NCBI GenBank assembly: GCA_000697335.1
Contig: JNEM01015511.1
Location: 1-45,473 of the forward strand
From: Conidiobolus incongruus B7586
Lineage: Eukaryota; Entomophthoromycota; Entomophthoromycetes; Entomophthorales; Conidiobolaceae
Reading direction: 5' to 3'
DNA: 45,473 bases
The notes beneath the pieces were generated by a model. The model was given only the letters and a program-made list of their open reading frames with translations. It made no database searches and had not been told where the DNA came from. This document shows, in pieces, positions 22,251-34,084 of the stretch. Each line of letters begins with the position of its first letter. The stretch's first letter is position 1. The translations under genes were made by a program, and so were the position numbers.

Positions 22251-23855
22251 TTAAAGAAATCAATATCTTAATAAAAATTTTAAATATTTAATCATATTTC
22301 GTATATTATTTGAGCAATAGTTTTCTAATTCGACATTAATATAGCGGACCTAAGACGAGTTTATTTTCATTTACATATCTATTAAAAATTGATATTCAAT
22401 ATATCAATTCTAAGTTGATTATAATTTTAGATCCTCAAAAATATAAAAATTTAATTAAAGAAATATTCCAGAGGGTATATTTGCTAATAAACAGATTTGG
22501 TGTCATGATAGACATATAAACTTAGCCATTAATGTAATTTCAAATCAAAATCATTGAATATTAGAATTTGTATATAATTAAAGAAATTAAATAATGTTAA
22601 ATTTATATGAATTTATGGCACTTATTCGATGAAAAAATCAATGTCTAGTTTTATTCTAATCAATCTTAACTGATCTCTGTCATCTTATTTTATTTTAACA
22701 AATCTAGTTATTAATTATTTCACTAACCTCTTTAAAATTAACATATTTTATAATATAACAAATGCTTTATACTCATAGTTTATCAGGTAATTCATATTAC
22801 AATTAACATAGATAATCTAATAACAGATATTTCAGATATCTAACTATATTTACAAACAATATAAAAAATTCGATTTTATTATTTAAATTTTTTGATTATA
22901 TTCATGTATTCAATATAACTTTTAAATATTTTCCAAATTAGAATACTGATTAAATATTATGAATACCTTGGTGATTCAAACTCATCAAATACAGTAAAGG
23001 GGTTAATTGATTTAGTTTGACTATGAATTTTATATGGGTTATGATTGAATTAAAACACAATATGGATTTTTACTATATCATTTCAATTTTCAAAGTTTTA
23101 TATTAAAATTATAAATTTTAGATTATTTATCTAAATAATTAATGATAATATATTTATCAATATCCAGAATTCATAAAAATATTATTATATTAGTATATAT
23201 ATGATATCATTAATTGTACTCGTTTCAATTATAAAAATGATTTATTCGAGTTAAATTAATATTATTATATATCAAGGACCAAATAATAAATATAACTTTG
23301 GTTTAAATATTAGAATTAATAATTTTTGATATTTTAATCTGAGAGTATCTGATTTTATAAATTAACAAGTTTAAAGTTCTGATTTTACATTAACTTAGTC
23401 AATTCAGCAATGTTCGAAGACCATTATATTAGTATTATTATGATTTTTGAATAGTTTTGTTAATTTCAAAGTTGTAATTTACAAATACATTTTCAATCAA
23501 TATCAAAAGTGTGGGATTATATAATATACTGAAAGATGCAATATTTAAAATAACTTCATATTTGATCCTTATATTTGATTTAACATTTTTCAACTAAATC
23601 AGATCTTGAGGTTCATATCATGAATAATCCGTTTTTTCCTTCATTTTCATTATTATTGATTTATCAATTAAAAACATCCTTATTTTTGACATTTAATGCA
23701 CAAACAAATTCAAAAAATTTTTGTATATAATAAATCTTTAACTATTTAAATTTTTGTCTGATTATAAGAGAATTGAAACATTAGTTAAAATAATGCAAAA
23801 ATTTATATTGTCAAAATTTAACTTGAAATAAAACTAAAGCAAACAGCATTCATAA
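22251..23855. other. AT-rich spacer
   Basis: About 1.6 kb with no open frame of note, no RNA gene and no repeat recognised; lies between the RRM gene and the 3' end of the unrecognised minus-strand gene. Confidence 0.65.
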
Positions 23856-24589
23856 TTAATTTCTTTCAATGTGTTCATCATAGTCGTTGTCTCGAGGAGA
23901 GGCTTGAGGGATAAGTTCAGCTTTTGCAACACTTGGAGGAAATGTCTCAATCGCTGGGGTGGAGGTAGCAGGTTGAAACGGCAAATTCATTTCATTGCCA
24001 CCCATTGATACCGGAATCATGGAATCAATGATATATTGAACGAACTCTTGGTGGCGGTGGACTTCATCTGTGAAAACTTAGATAGTATATGAATAAAAAT
24101 GCTAATTATATAAAAAGCATTACCTTTTTATGGTGAATATATTTTTTTACTTTCAACTTTTAATTGGCCTTTTCCCCTAAAATTTAATTTACTTCCACAT
24201 CTCATTCAGGAGCTCAACTATTTCTACACAAAAATTTGAATAACTAAATTTTCATAATATTAAATAGAAAAACCTTACCAGACAGGTTGAATTTGGGAAA
24301 GCCGACCTTGTCGTGGAGTTCATTCAATACTTTGAAACGGCTACATAGAAGATCAATGGAACTCCAACTGAAGACGAAGTAGATATAGTAAATATTAACT
24401 ATTGACAGACAAGGACTGAAATAAAGAGTTAAACTTTTTTGGCATTTTTATACCAAAGAATATTATAATAACTATGTCATTTTTCCAAATTTCAGAAAGT
24501 TTGATAAGTAAAAATGAAGGGATTTTGTTTGTAAAATGAATGATTTAAAAAAAATATAAAACTACCTGAAGATGATGGGTCATTCTAAT
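23856..24589 (-). CDS. Unrecognised small spliced gene (model incomplete)
   Basis: Exon-like pieces on the minus strand. A possible first exon, ATG-THHLQ, lies at 24572-24589. Next is 24367-24279 (WSSIDLLCSRFKVLNELHD, then KVGFPKFNLS), and 24223-24193 (EIVELLNEMW). The last is 24067-23856, which opens EVHRHQEFVQYIIDSMIPVS and ends DNDYDEHIERN with TAA. Composition rises clearly in these pieces and each is bounded by plausible GT/AG sites. The frame does not carry across the first junction, nor across the junction after NEMW, with canonical sites I can find, so either an exon is missed or the gene is damaged. The protein would be short, helical and acidic-tailed; no family was recognised. It is head-to-head with TIP41 across about 245 bp. 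Confidence 0.5.
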
Positions 24590-24681
24590 TGTCGAATTTT
24601 TAACTTTGTTGGAAAATATTTTAAAAATTTTGGGACTGCTTAATTCAATCTTATCCTAGTTGATTTTTAGAAAAGGTTTAA

Positions 24682-24689
24682 TCCCATAA
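24682..24689 (+). promoter_or_regulatory. TCCCATAA box upstream of TIP41
   Basis: Core in TTTAATCCCATAATTCATT, sense for TIP41 and 144 bp before its start. The divergent minus-strand gene has only a partial TCCCAAAA near 24629-24637. Confidence 0.65.
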
Positions 24690-24833
24690 TTCATTATAAT
24701 TAAGATTTGACATCATACGATCAAATGATAAATATAGAATAAAAATTTAATTTTAAAGCAAAAATTCGATATAAGTTGAACTTTACAATATAAAATAGTA
24801 TTAAAATATATAAATTATAGTGTATAGTTAAAA

Positions 24834-26101
24834 ATGAGTCAATTTTCCACTTCTACTTTCGTAAAAATGCCTAATAATTCTAATAAATATTACAATAATA
24901 TAGAAAATCCTAACGAATTCAACCATAATCATTGGTCGATAGTATCCACCAAACTACCAATTTCCAATTCAGAAGAAATTGACCAGTAAATGATTTTAGT
25001 ATTTTTTTTCAACTTTTATATATTAAAAATTAAATAAAATTAGTGATTCTGATAAGCTCGGATTTCCGTTACCTGAAATGTACTTTGGCAACAACAAACT
25101 CGTTATCACTCATAACCCGAGCCAGTTCACCTACAGTTTTAGTCCTTTCGACGCTTTAAGTCTTGTGGACACGTCTTCTGATGCTTCCAAATTAAAGGTT
25201 TCATACGCCCAAGAATGGGCGAAAGAGCGGTGAGTTTAACGATTTTTATAATATTCTATATTAAAATTATCAACAAACATTCCCTTTAATTTTATATAAT
25301 TAAATGTAAATAATTTAATTAATAGTTAATTTATATTTGATTTTCATATAGAATTTAATACAATTATAATAATTTTTAATATTGTTAAAATTTTATATAT
25401 GAATTTTAAAATGCTAATAAAATTTTTAGAGCTGAATGGGAAGAAATAAAATACAGCGGCAAATCCTACGATTGGACTTATAGGACTCCCTATTCTGGTA
25501 GCTGTAGCAATTCCGATAACGTTCAAGTACATAATATAATTTATTTTTTATATCAATATTAGTTAAATCCATTATTATAGATCGTTGAAAACTGTACGGA
25601 GAGGATTGATATTGATAAATTAAAAAAACCTGATCCTATTTTATTTTATAATGAGAACGTCCTTTTTGAAGATGAGCTTGGTGATAATGGGTCAGCTATT
25701 CTTAGTGTGAAAGTGGTAAATTAATTCATTTATATATTGTCTATCTATAAAATTCATCCTTTTACAACAGAGAGTTATGCCCAGTTGTTTTCTGGTACTC
25801 CAGCGCTATTTTTTGCGCGTAGACGACGTATTATTTCAAATCAATGATACTCGACTGTATCATGATTTTTCAACCAACTATGTTGTTAAGGAATATTCGT
25901 CTAAACATTGTGAATACTCCTATGTAAAACAAGTAAACCAATCAATCATACTAGCCAATAGTTAATTATTAACTATCTTCACTTTAGCGATCCAATTGTG
26001 GCGACGATCTTTCACTAATGGCCGACATCAATTACGTCTCTCAGCTCATGTCCAGCATTCCCAATGAAGTTACTCAGTATACCAAATATATTTTAAATTA
26101 A
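24834..26101 (+). CDS. TIP41: TIP41-like protein, TOR-pathway regulator
   Basis: In the family, Tip41 binds the PP2A-associated protein Tap42 and modulates TOR signalling. Six exons: 24834-24985, 25044-25229, 25430-25526, 25581-25715, 25771-25932, 25988-26101, joining to 281 residues with a TAA stop, the usual length. Family motifs in order: LPEMYFGNNKLVI, FSPFDALSLVDTS, VSYAQEWAKERAEWEE, YDWTYRTPYSGS, IDIDKLKKPDPILFYNE, the invariant FEDELGDNGSAILSVK, RVMPSCFLVLQRYFLRVD and INDTRLYHDF. The second intron is long for this genome (200 nt); the others are 54-58 nt. It converges on separase with only about 140 bp between the stop codons. Confidence 0.96.
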
Positions 26102-26240
26102 TAAATTTTATATTCTTTTATAACAAATCTATTTATATTTATATATTTTTTATCATTATATTAATTTTTTAAAGTTGAAAATTTCTCACATTTATCATGT
26201 TTAAATAAATAGTCATTTATGTTTTATTAGAATGAAATTT

Positions 26241-29200
26241 TCATTTTTGAATGTAAACCGGTAGGCCATACACGACGGGGGCAGCACCTACTAAATACTT
26301 TAAAACACAAGCTGATCTGGATTTGGATAGTGCTAGAGGCAGAGATATAATTTCTTGAGGGTTGTGACCGCTCATGACATCATTGCCGTCAATGGTTATA
26401 ATATTTCTGAAAGTTTCAAGTCCCCATAAAGCTAGCAACTTGTGAGAGAATTTGTCTATATCGCGATCAGTCACATCCCACAGATTTGCAACCACTGCTG
26501 GACTTCCTGCGAGCAGATAGTGGTAAGGAGCTCCTGATCCTTCAAATTCCCCTTGGAATTTAACTCGACCTGATGAACAGCCGAGTAGAATGGCAGTGGG
26601 TGCAGGCGACATACGCTGTACCTTGGGTCCTTTCAGGTATTGCTCTCCCGTTCCGTGGCCAAAGTAAAGATAGAGAGAAGAAGCAGTTAAGCAACGTTGA
26701 AGAGTATCTTCGTCTGGAGCTTTGCCAATTGCACCACGCCAGCCAGAAGCTTTTAAGCCTTCACAAAAGTAATTTTGAGTACGGATGAGGTCTCTACTAG
26801 GATTAAGCAAGTAGAATGTAGAGTCTAAATTCACATGGAACCCGTTTTGAGATGATATAGGACTGTTTGATTTCGAGAGCTGGATCAATTGTTCTTTTAG
26901 TAGTGCTAACGAAGGCATCCTCGAAGTTGAATTATTCAACATACAGGGTAAACTCTCCCATGGGAAAGGCTGCAAATAATTGTCGACGATTAAAATGACG
27001 TGGTCGATTCTACGGGTTGTATCAAGTTCCGAGTTGATCGAACGTTGAAAAAGCTGTAAGATTTCATTAGTTATTGAAGTATAATCATCTCCCGAAATCT
27101 CGAATTCACTATGAGAGGTCAAGTTGATAGTATCTATAAATAAACTGAGCATATCTTCAATATCTGAAATGGTCAAATTGTGTCCAAGTCTTATAAAATT
27201 TTGAACTAAACCTCTATTTACATCAATTTTGAAGTCAGATTCAACATCTAAACTCAATTTTTGCCTCAAACCCTTAAGTAAAACTTGATTTATATTTTCG
27301 CATAATGAATCCAATTCTACTTGGGAAATAGGATTAAAATCTGGCAATAAAAAACTTTTAAAAACACCTAGCCATCGCTGCTCGATTCTGTCTAGTAAGT
27401 CCTTCAATTGTTCATCTAATAGTTTACGACTGTTCCACCAGTTGATCTTGTCATCTCTGGTGACACAATGTATACCCTCTTTGGAGAGTTGGACACTTCT
27501 AGTGATAATACTCTCGAGCTCATTGTAAGCATGAGTGTAGGGGAAGCCTGAAATAGATTCGGAAGAATCATTATAATCCTTGGGGACTATTACATGCTGG
27601 ACCAATGGCATTCTAGCTATATTGATATCTCCAAAGTGGTCCACTCGGGTGAGAATGAGATCGTTAGATTCGCGACAGTAATCCATAGAAGTGACTGCCC
27701 ATCGTTTTGGTAGCAGAGCGAGCATATTGTCCCAAAATGATTGGGGCTCTTGCTGAATTATGTTGTAATAGTTGTCAATGGTATCGTTGATTTGGTTTTG
27801 GGGTAGACTCGACTTACAATACGGTAAATGAGTATCTAATTCAATAGTACTTGGCCATTTGGACAAAGGTCTCAAACTGTCATTGGGATTCATGACAATA
27901 TCTAATTTACTTCTAGAGAGTGCTATACCTTTACTCATGAACAGATAATAGGAACTTAGTGTTGTATGAGTCTGGAAATCAATTTGCTGATTTAGTAATT
28001 CTATAATCATTGTCAACCTTGATAAATTTAAAAAGATTTCTCTAACAGTATTGACATCACAAGTATAATAGCTTGATGGAATGAGTTTGGAAAGTATATC
28101 AAATGCTAATCTGAAGTGTGATATTGATGATGTAAGTGCAATTTGACTACTATCTTGACTATTGTTCAGTGATGTAGATATTTTGCAGGAAAGAGGCAGC
28201 GTCCAAACTAAAAAAATTATTAAATAAATAAAAAACAACAATAAAAGGTATAAAACTTACAGCAATTCATTAAAGAACTAAAAGTACTACAGTTTTCTAA
28301 AATTGCAATTCCTTGAATGAGTTCGGATTTCGCATACATTAAAGAAAGATTCAGATCCATATCAGATTGTTGGTTGGTTTTTAATATATACTCATCGAAA
28401 AGATTCTTCTTTAGTATGAGTCCAGTAATGAGTTCTGACCATATCCAATTCGATATCGTTGAAAATTTTCCAGACGGTAGTATGTCATTCAAATCTAAAA
28501 GGATGTTAGTAATATTTTAACGTATGTAATAAATCATTACTGTCTTTAACAGCCAACATCTTATTAAAAGGCACGTTAATAGTCATATTGTCATAGTCCA
28601 TGTTTATATCCATATCGGATAGATCCAAGATGGTATCCGATTGTGTCAACCATTTGTAAGTACGATGAAAACTGGAGTGAGAAGCCCTGAATTTGAATTG
28701 TCTGAGCTGATGCTTCGCTCGTATTTCCCAAATGGATGAAATGTGGTGTGCATTGTCAATGGATGAGTTCTAGATATTAATTATAATGCAGTTGTAATGA
28801 ATTAATTTTAGTTACCTTTGAAAATTGGGTGAATAATTGATCTAATTGGGTTTCTGAGTCGGTAAAGAGATGACGTTTGGAATCGTAGTTAATTTTCAAT
28901 AATTCAAATTTTAATTTCAAGGTACTGAAATTGGTAGTGTTAGCGAGGTCAATACCCTGTTGGCACATATATTCAACCAATTGATAGTTGCCTTTGATGG
29001 TATATGCTTCAATTAACAGTTGAAGACTTACGATCATTGACTATTATATATATTGGTAAGTTGTGAATGATGTCAAGTATAATGAAATACCTCAAAATAA
29101 TCAAAAGTTTGGACACTCCAGCACAATTCGTACAAATCCTTATCAAAGCAATTACCCTTATGGATACCTGATACATTGGCATATTGGCCCAATCGAATAT

Positions 29201-32200
29201 TTTGTAAATGACACGATGCATGCGACGCTTTCAAGGCTAATTCTAGCCCAGAACTGATATTGCCTTTGGATAGGAAATAGTACGAGAGCGCTAAGCAGAT
29301 GGGTAAAGTGATTGGGATGAGTTCAAATTTGGTCAAATTAGGATGAATTTTGTTGAGTTGTTCGAGGGATTGGACTGCTATTTGACTATAATACATAAGT
29401 TAATAATATATTGAATAAAATATATACATTAGTATTTACCATTGATCTTCTATTTGTCTCATATTATAATGGATTAACCAATTCGACCAATATAAAGTAA
29501 TCAATTCTAAATCCATATCTTGTTTATCATGAATATAATCTCGGCATTCCATCAATATTTGTTCTGATAGAGAGATATTTCCTTTAATGAGGAAGGTTGA
29601 AGATAGTTTTAAGAATAGTTTTAAACTGAGTTGAAATAGGTTGTTGATATTGGATTGTGTGATTAAATTGAGTAGACCGTGGGTGAGCTGTATAGAGTAG
29701 TCATAATATAACCCCAAATTTAACGATGTAATGATTAATTCGAGTAATTCGATAACTTGAGATTTGAGATACTTCATTAAGAAGGAATCTTTGGGACTAA
29801 TTTGAAGCTTTTTAACATGGTCACTGGGCAGAGTTTCAGACAAATCGAGTACATTCAGTAGGAGTTTTATGTATTGAAGGTTAGCTTTGTGATCCTTTAG
29901 TCCTAATAAATATCTCAAAGCAAACATCTTACACTTCAATAAAGGCATTAGGTCTTTGTGATGGTGATCATTTGAATAATGCTAATAAATCAATTAGAAT
30001 TTGAATGAATGATTTTAATTAACAATGCTACCTTTAAATTGATTAACTCATCAACACTTGTTAACAAATGCGTTGAATCCATACCCAACAAACCATCTCC
30101 TTGCAAAATCGTTAACGAATTAAATTTAGTCGAATAGTCACTAATTCTGTGAATTTGAGATAATTTCCAGTGAAAAAGTATCATATCCAAATACACATGA
30201 GATTTCTGTAATGGAAATTCTCTGGCATTAATTAGCTCGTCCAACTGTTTCGTCAATTGTAATGATATTTGGTATCTGGTGTGGTATGGGCATGAGTTCA
30301 TTATGCATTGAATTTCTCTTTGTAGAATCATTAGGATGAGTGAGTTGTGGTGGGAGTCTGAACGTAAATTCTCTTCCAAACTCGATTTGAGGAATGACGG
30401 ATTGAATTTTTTAGACTGGTAGTGGATTTTGGTCAAGTTGTCGACTTGTTTGATGATGGAATCATCTTCGTCAATCTCAAGTAAATTGATGATGGATGCA
30501 GTATAAATGGGACTGGAGTTAAATTGAGTTAAAATATTGTTGATGTAGAAGTTTTTGGCTCCTGTAAGGTCGCCTGAATTCGCTTGGCTTTTGGTTAAGT
30601 AGGAACTCATTGCATGGAGTAAAGTTTTCGTCTTTTGAACTTCTTTATCGCATAGTTTCAATTGGAGATATTTCTTTAATACTTCTATACCAAATTGGAA
30701 ATAGGATGAAGCTTGATCGAATTGTTTAGAATTGTAGGATGCAATCCCAACGTATTGAATATAGCTAACAATTATAGGAAGTTTTTCAGGGTCCGTAATA
30801 ATGTGTGCTACTTGGACAAAATTAAGGTAATGTGTGGATAAGTTGCGATCTAATGACGCTCTCTTACAGAATACACTCATAAACTGATCCAATTGTTTTC
30901 CTACAGCTTTTTGTATCTCATTCTAAACGCATAAAATCATTAATTAAAAATGTTTATAAATAAATAATAAATCATTACTTGAGGAAATGCTTTAGTAATG
31001 AATGTTATGAGCTTAGTCCAAATTTTAAGAATTGTAGATAGTATAACTAATTCATTCTCTTCAATGGATGTATCTTTCGTAGGCAACAATTTAATCCATT
31101 GACAAATTACTTTACTCAATCGATACAATATAATATTGATTTTTGATAGGATTAAATTAGGATCTTTCGATGGTAAACGGTCCATCAATGATGGTAAAGT
31201 ATCTTGTAAAGTAATCATCAGTTGGGTTAATTTGATACATTTTGATCCTAATCACTATGTTATTATTATAAAAAATGATTTGATTATATGTAAATTACTC
31301 TGTTGATTGATAGCTTCATAACAAAATGTAAAACCTTCACAAATCATCATGCTAATAGTCAATAAACCCTGATCCACAGGAAGGAGAGAAGGATCCTGTA
31401 AAATATGATCTTTAACCCAATTAATTAACGACGAATATTTATGATGATTTTTGTACTAAATAATGAATTAATATAATAAATTAATCAATGAATAAATATA
31501 GTATTACTTTGACCACTAATTCCAATAACAAAGAAAACCAAGGAATAAAATAATCAGAAGGACTTAATTGAATCTTGTGGGTTTTACTAAGCTTAAGAGA
31601 TTTTTGAAATAGATTCAGTACTTCTATTCCATCTTTTATAGTTGATTAGTATTATGATTTAATATAAAGTTTATTCTATTACCTTGTTCGATGTAAGATC
31701 CAAATTTATACAACATGGAAAATACGTTACTTATAGGTTGTAATCGACTTTGAATATAGGTCAATATACACGTTTGGATAATGTGATGAGTGTCTTTGGG
31801 CTGTAATAACTCTAATCATTGTTAGCTATATTAATCAAAAGTCAAAATTATTGACTTACTATGATCTACTATGTAATTAGCCAATAGTAAATAACTTTTG
31901 GTCAGCTGAGTAGCTGATTTGGTGAGTGATCTTTGAACAGCTATTTCGTATAGTACATATGGAGATCCTGGTGTATCCAAAGGGAGTTGTAAATCAGTAA
32001 AGTGGGAAGTTAACTTCATCTTGACAATTTGTTGAATTCTTAAACTTTGAAAACTTAGAATGGATTCGATCAATCTGTCATTCAAATTGGATATATTTTC
32101 AATCTTAAAGCATAGAGGATTTGATAACACTTCTGGAATTGGTTCATTTGATTCTAGTTTGCGTTTGTGATTCCCATTAGAAAGAGGATTAACTTCAGAT

Positions 32201-32732
32201 TCATTTATTTGATTTTGAATAAGCTTTTGTAGATTTTGACAATATTCAGCACAGAGCACCTTCTAAATTATAATATAAATCAGTGAAATCAAATTATTAT
32301 ATAAAATTAACATACTGGATTAATCTCAGCTAACAAATAATAAAATCTGCATTTAATATCGATTAGCTCCATATTAGATATTCTGTCCTTGGAGGTCAAT
32401 AAATTCAATGCATTTAAACCTACTTGGGACCAGCATGACACGAAAGGTAAAGGCTTTTGACTGGGATCATACTTGGTTTTACCAATGGATTTGTATAAAT
32501 TTTCATAGCAGATGGATATAATCTTATGTAGATGTTTGGTGATTTCCTCATCTGTTAGCTCAAATTCGTTTTTATTTTGACGTGATGTAGACCTATGAGT
32601 GGTTTTAATGGATTTTTTAGGTTCTTTACATATTTTATTGAAGTGCTGAGTGAATTTTTTGCAAAGATCGGAATTACATTTGAGTGGGTTGGATAAATCG
32701 GTGATGAGTTGACTATTGGATAATATAGTCAT
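26241..32732 (-). CDS. ESP1: Separase (caspase-like cohesin protease)
   Basis: Clan CD cysteine protease that, in the family, cleaves the kleisin subunit of cohesin at anaphase onset and is held inactive by securin. The gene is split by about a dozen introns of 50-65 nt; the exons total about 1,900 codons, in the range of separases. The last exon (26241 to about 28210) is by far the longest and carries the catalytic domain: YFGHGTGEQYL with the catalytic His (around 26640-26670), AILLGCSSGRV with the catalytic Cys (around 26565-26595), then the diagnostic GEFEGSGAPYHYLLAGSPAV and VANLWDVTDRDID. The large N-terminal part is helical and poorly conserved, as in all separases; I cannot identify securin-binding elements. 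The start MTILSNSQLITDLSN at 32732 is the first ATG after the TCCCATAA box. Individual exon ends in the N-terminal half are approximate. Confidence 0.96.
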
Positions 32733-32867
32733 TCGTGTAATAATTACTAAACAACTAAAGTATTATGATTAATTATAAAATTGGTAACGATTGTTGGGTA
32801 TTTATCAATTTTTTATAATAGACCACTTGAGTGACCTTAATTTAACCCATTGATTAATACTAAAAAA

Positions 32868-32875
32868 TTATGGGA
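32868..32875 (-). promoter_or_regulatory. TCCCATAA box upstream of separase
   Basis: Plus strand TTATGGGA, sense for separase, 135 bp before the predicted start; supports the start at 32732. Confidence 0.65.
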
Positions 32876-34084
32876 ATGATATGTGACTAATAACAGATTA
32901 TTGATTATATCCTAAACAGCTTTTTCATACAGAAATGATGATAAGTTATTATAATATTAAATTGCTCAAATTATATAGGCAACTTTGAGCTCAATATATA
33001 TTAATAATAGTAATTTTCTACATGATTATAATCAAACAGCAAAAAGAATGATAATTTTCAACATTTTGAAAAATTTAATGATTTGACAAAAAAAATGCTA
33101 ATATTTATGTTGTTTTTGAAATATTCTGGTATAAAAGAGTATATTTCAAATTTGATCTCTATGATGGAAATAATTTCTACAAATAGTTGTTTGCGTTTAA
33201 TTTTTTTAAATTTTCATTATTTCTTGTGGATTTGTACTAACTATTATAGAACTTAGTATTTGAAGAAATATAAAATTGACCTACTTTTATTATTGGTTAA
33301 ATATTATAACAACTATTAACTAATGGACCCAAATTCATTATGTATATATTATTTATTTAACAAAGACAAATATATTGATGATTTATTATATAAAATCTAA
33401 TATATATCATATAATATTCCAGAAAAATAAAATAGATCATAGATTTATAAATTTTTAATGTAATTGATATTAATAAAATATTCAATGAACTTAGCAAAAT
33501 AAGTCTAAATATAAATATAGTTTACCAATTAATTCTTATATTCAATAAAAATAATGCATAATATGTATAATCATATATTATAAATCAAAAATAAAGATAT
33601 TTAAAAATTATAGAAATTTGGAGTTTATGTCCCAAATAACAATATAGTATATATCAAAATATATAGGAAAACATTATTAGATATTAAAAACAGAAGATGC
33701 TTGTAATATTAATGATATCATTAATCTTTGGAAATAAAAATAAAAATAAAAATATAATTAGGAACAATATTATTAAAAATGAGATTTACACTGATACGGG
33801 AAATCAAACTTGGCCATCTCAGCGAAAGCATGATATCATAGCTACTGAACCATATTGGATTAAAATATTAATGATGAAAATTACTAAAATAATTTTATCA
33901 TTACAATAATAAAACTTTCACATTAGATGCTTTCATCAGATTTTTTTTTCGATACCTACAATAGTTTCTATTATTTAATTGTGACATTTTCAAATTATAC
34001 TCTTCAATTGATCAATTATTTAATTTTACTTATAATAAGATATTTTATTAATTTTTTTGATATCAATAAATTTTTTATAACTAA
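32876..34084. other. AT-rich spacer with a decayed tRNA
   Basis: No protein gene supported; the short frames near 33697-34112 are low-complexity and unlike proteins. It contains the tRNA-Glu relic at 33789-33859. Confidence 0.6.
33789..33859 (-). pseudogene. Decayed tRNA-Glu(UUC) or tRNA-Glu-derived relic
   Basis: The minus strand reads TCCAATATGG..., then AGCTATGATATCATGCTTTC and ...CCCGTATCAGTG. This follows the eukaryotic tRNA-Glu pattern (TCCGATATAGT..., GGCTATCACATCACGCTTTC..., CCCCGTATCGGAG) over the full 71 nt, with the UUC anticodon in place. The acceptor and T stems no longer pair well and the T-loop reads TTTGATT, so it should not be functional. It could be the head of a short interspersed element, but no tail repeat is visible. 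Confidence 0.6.

Noticed and set aside
26573-26788. Open frame antisense to the separase catalytic domain
   Set aside because: A shadow of the conserved separase exon; no independent signals.
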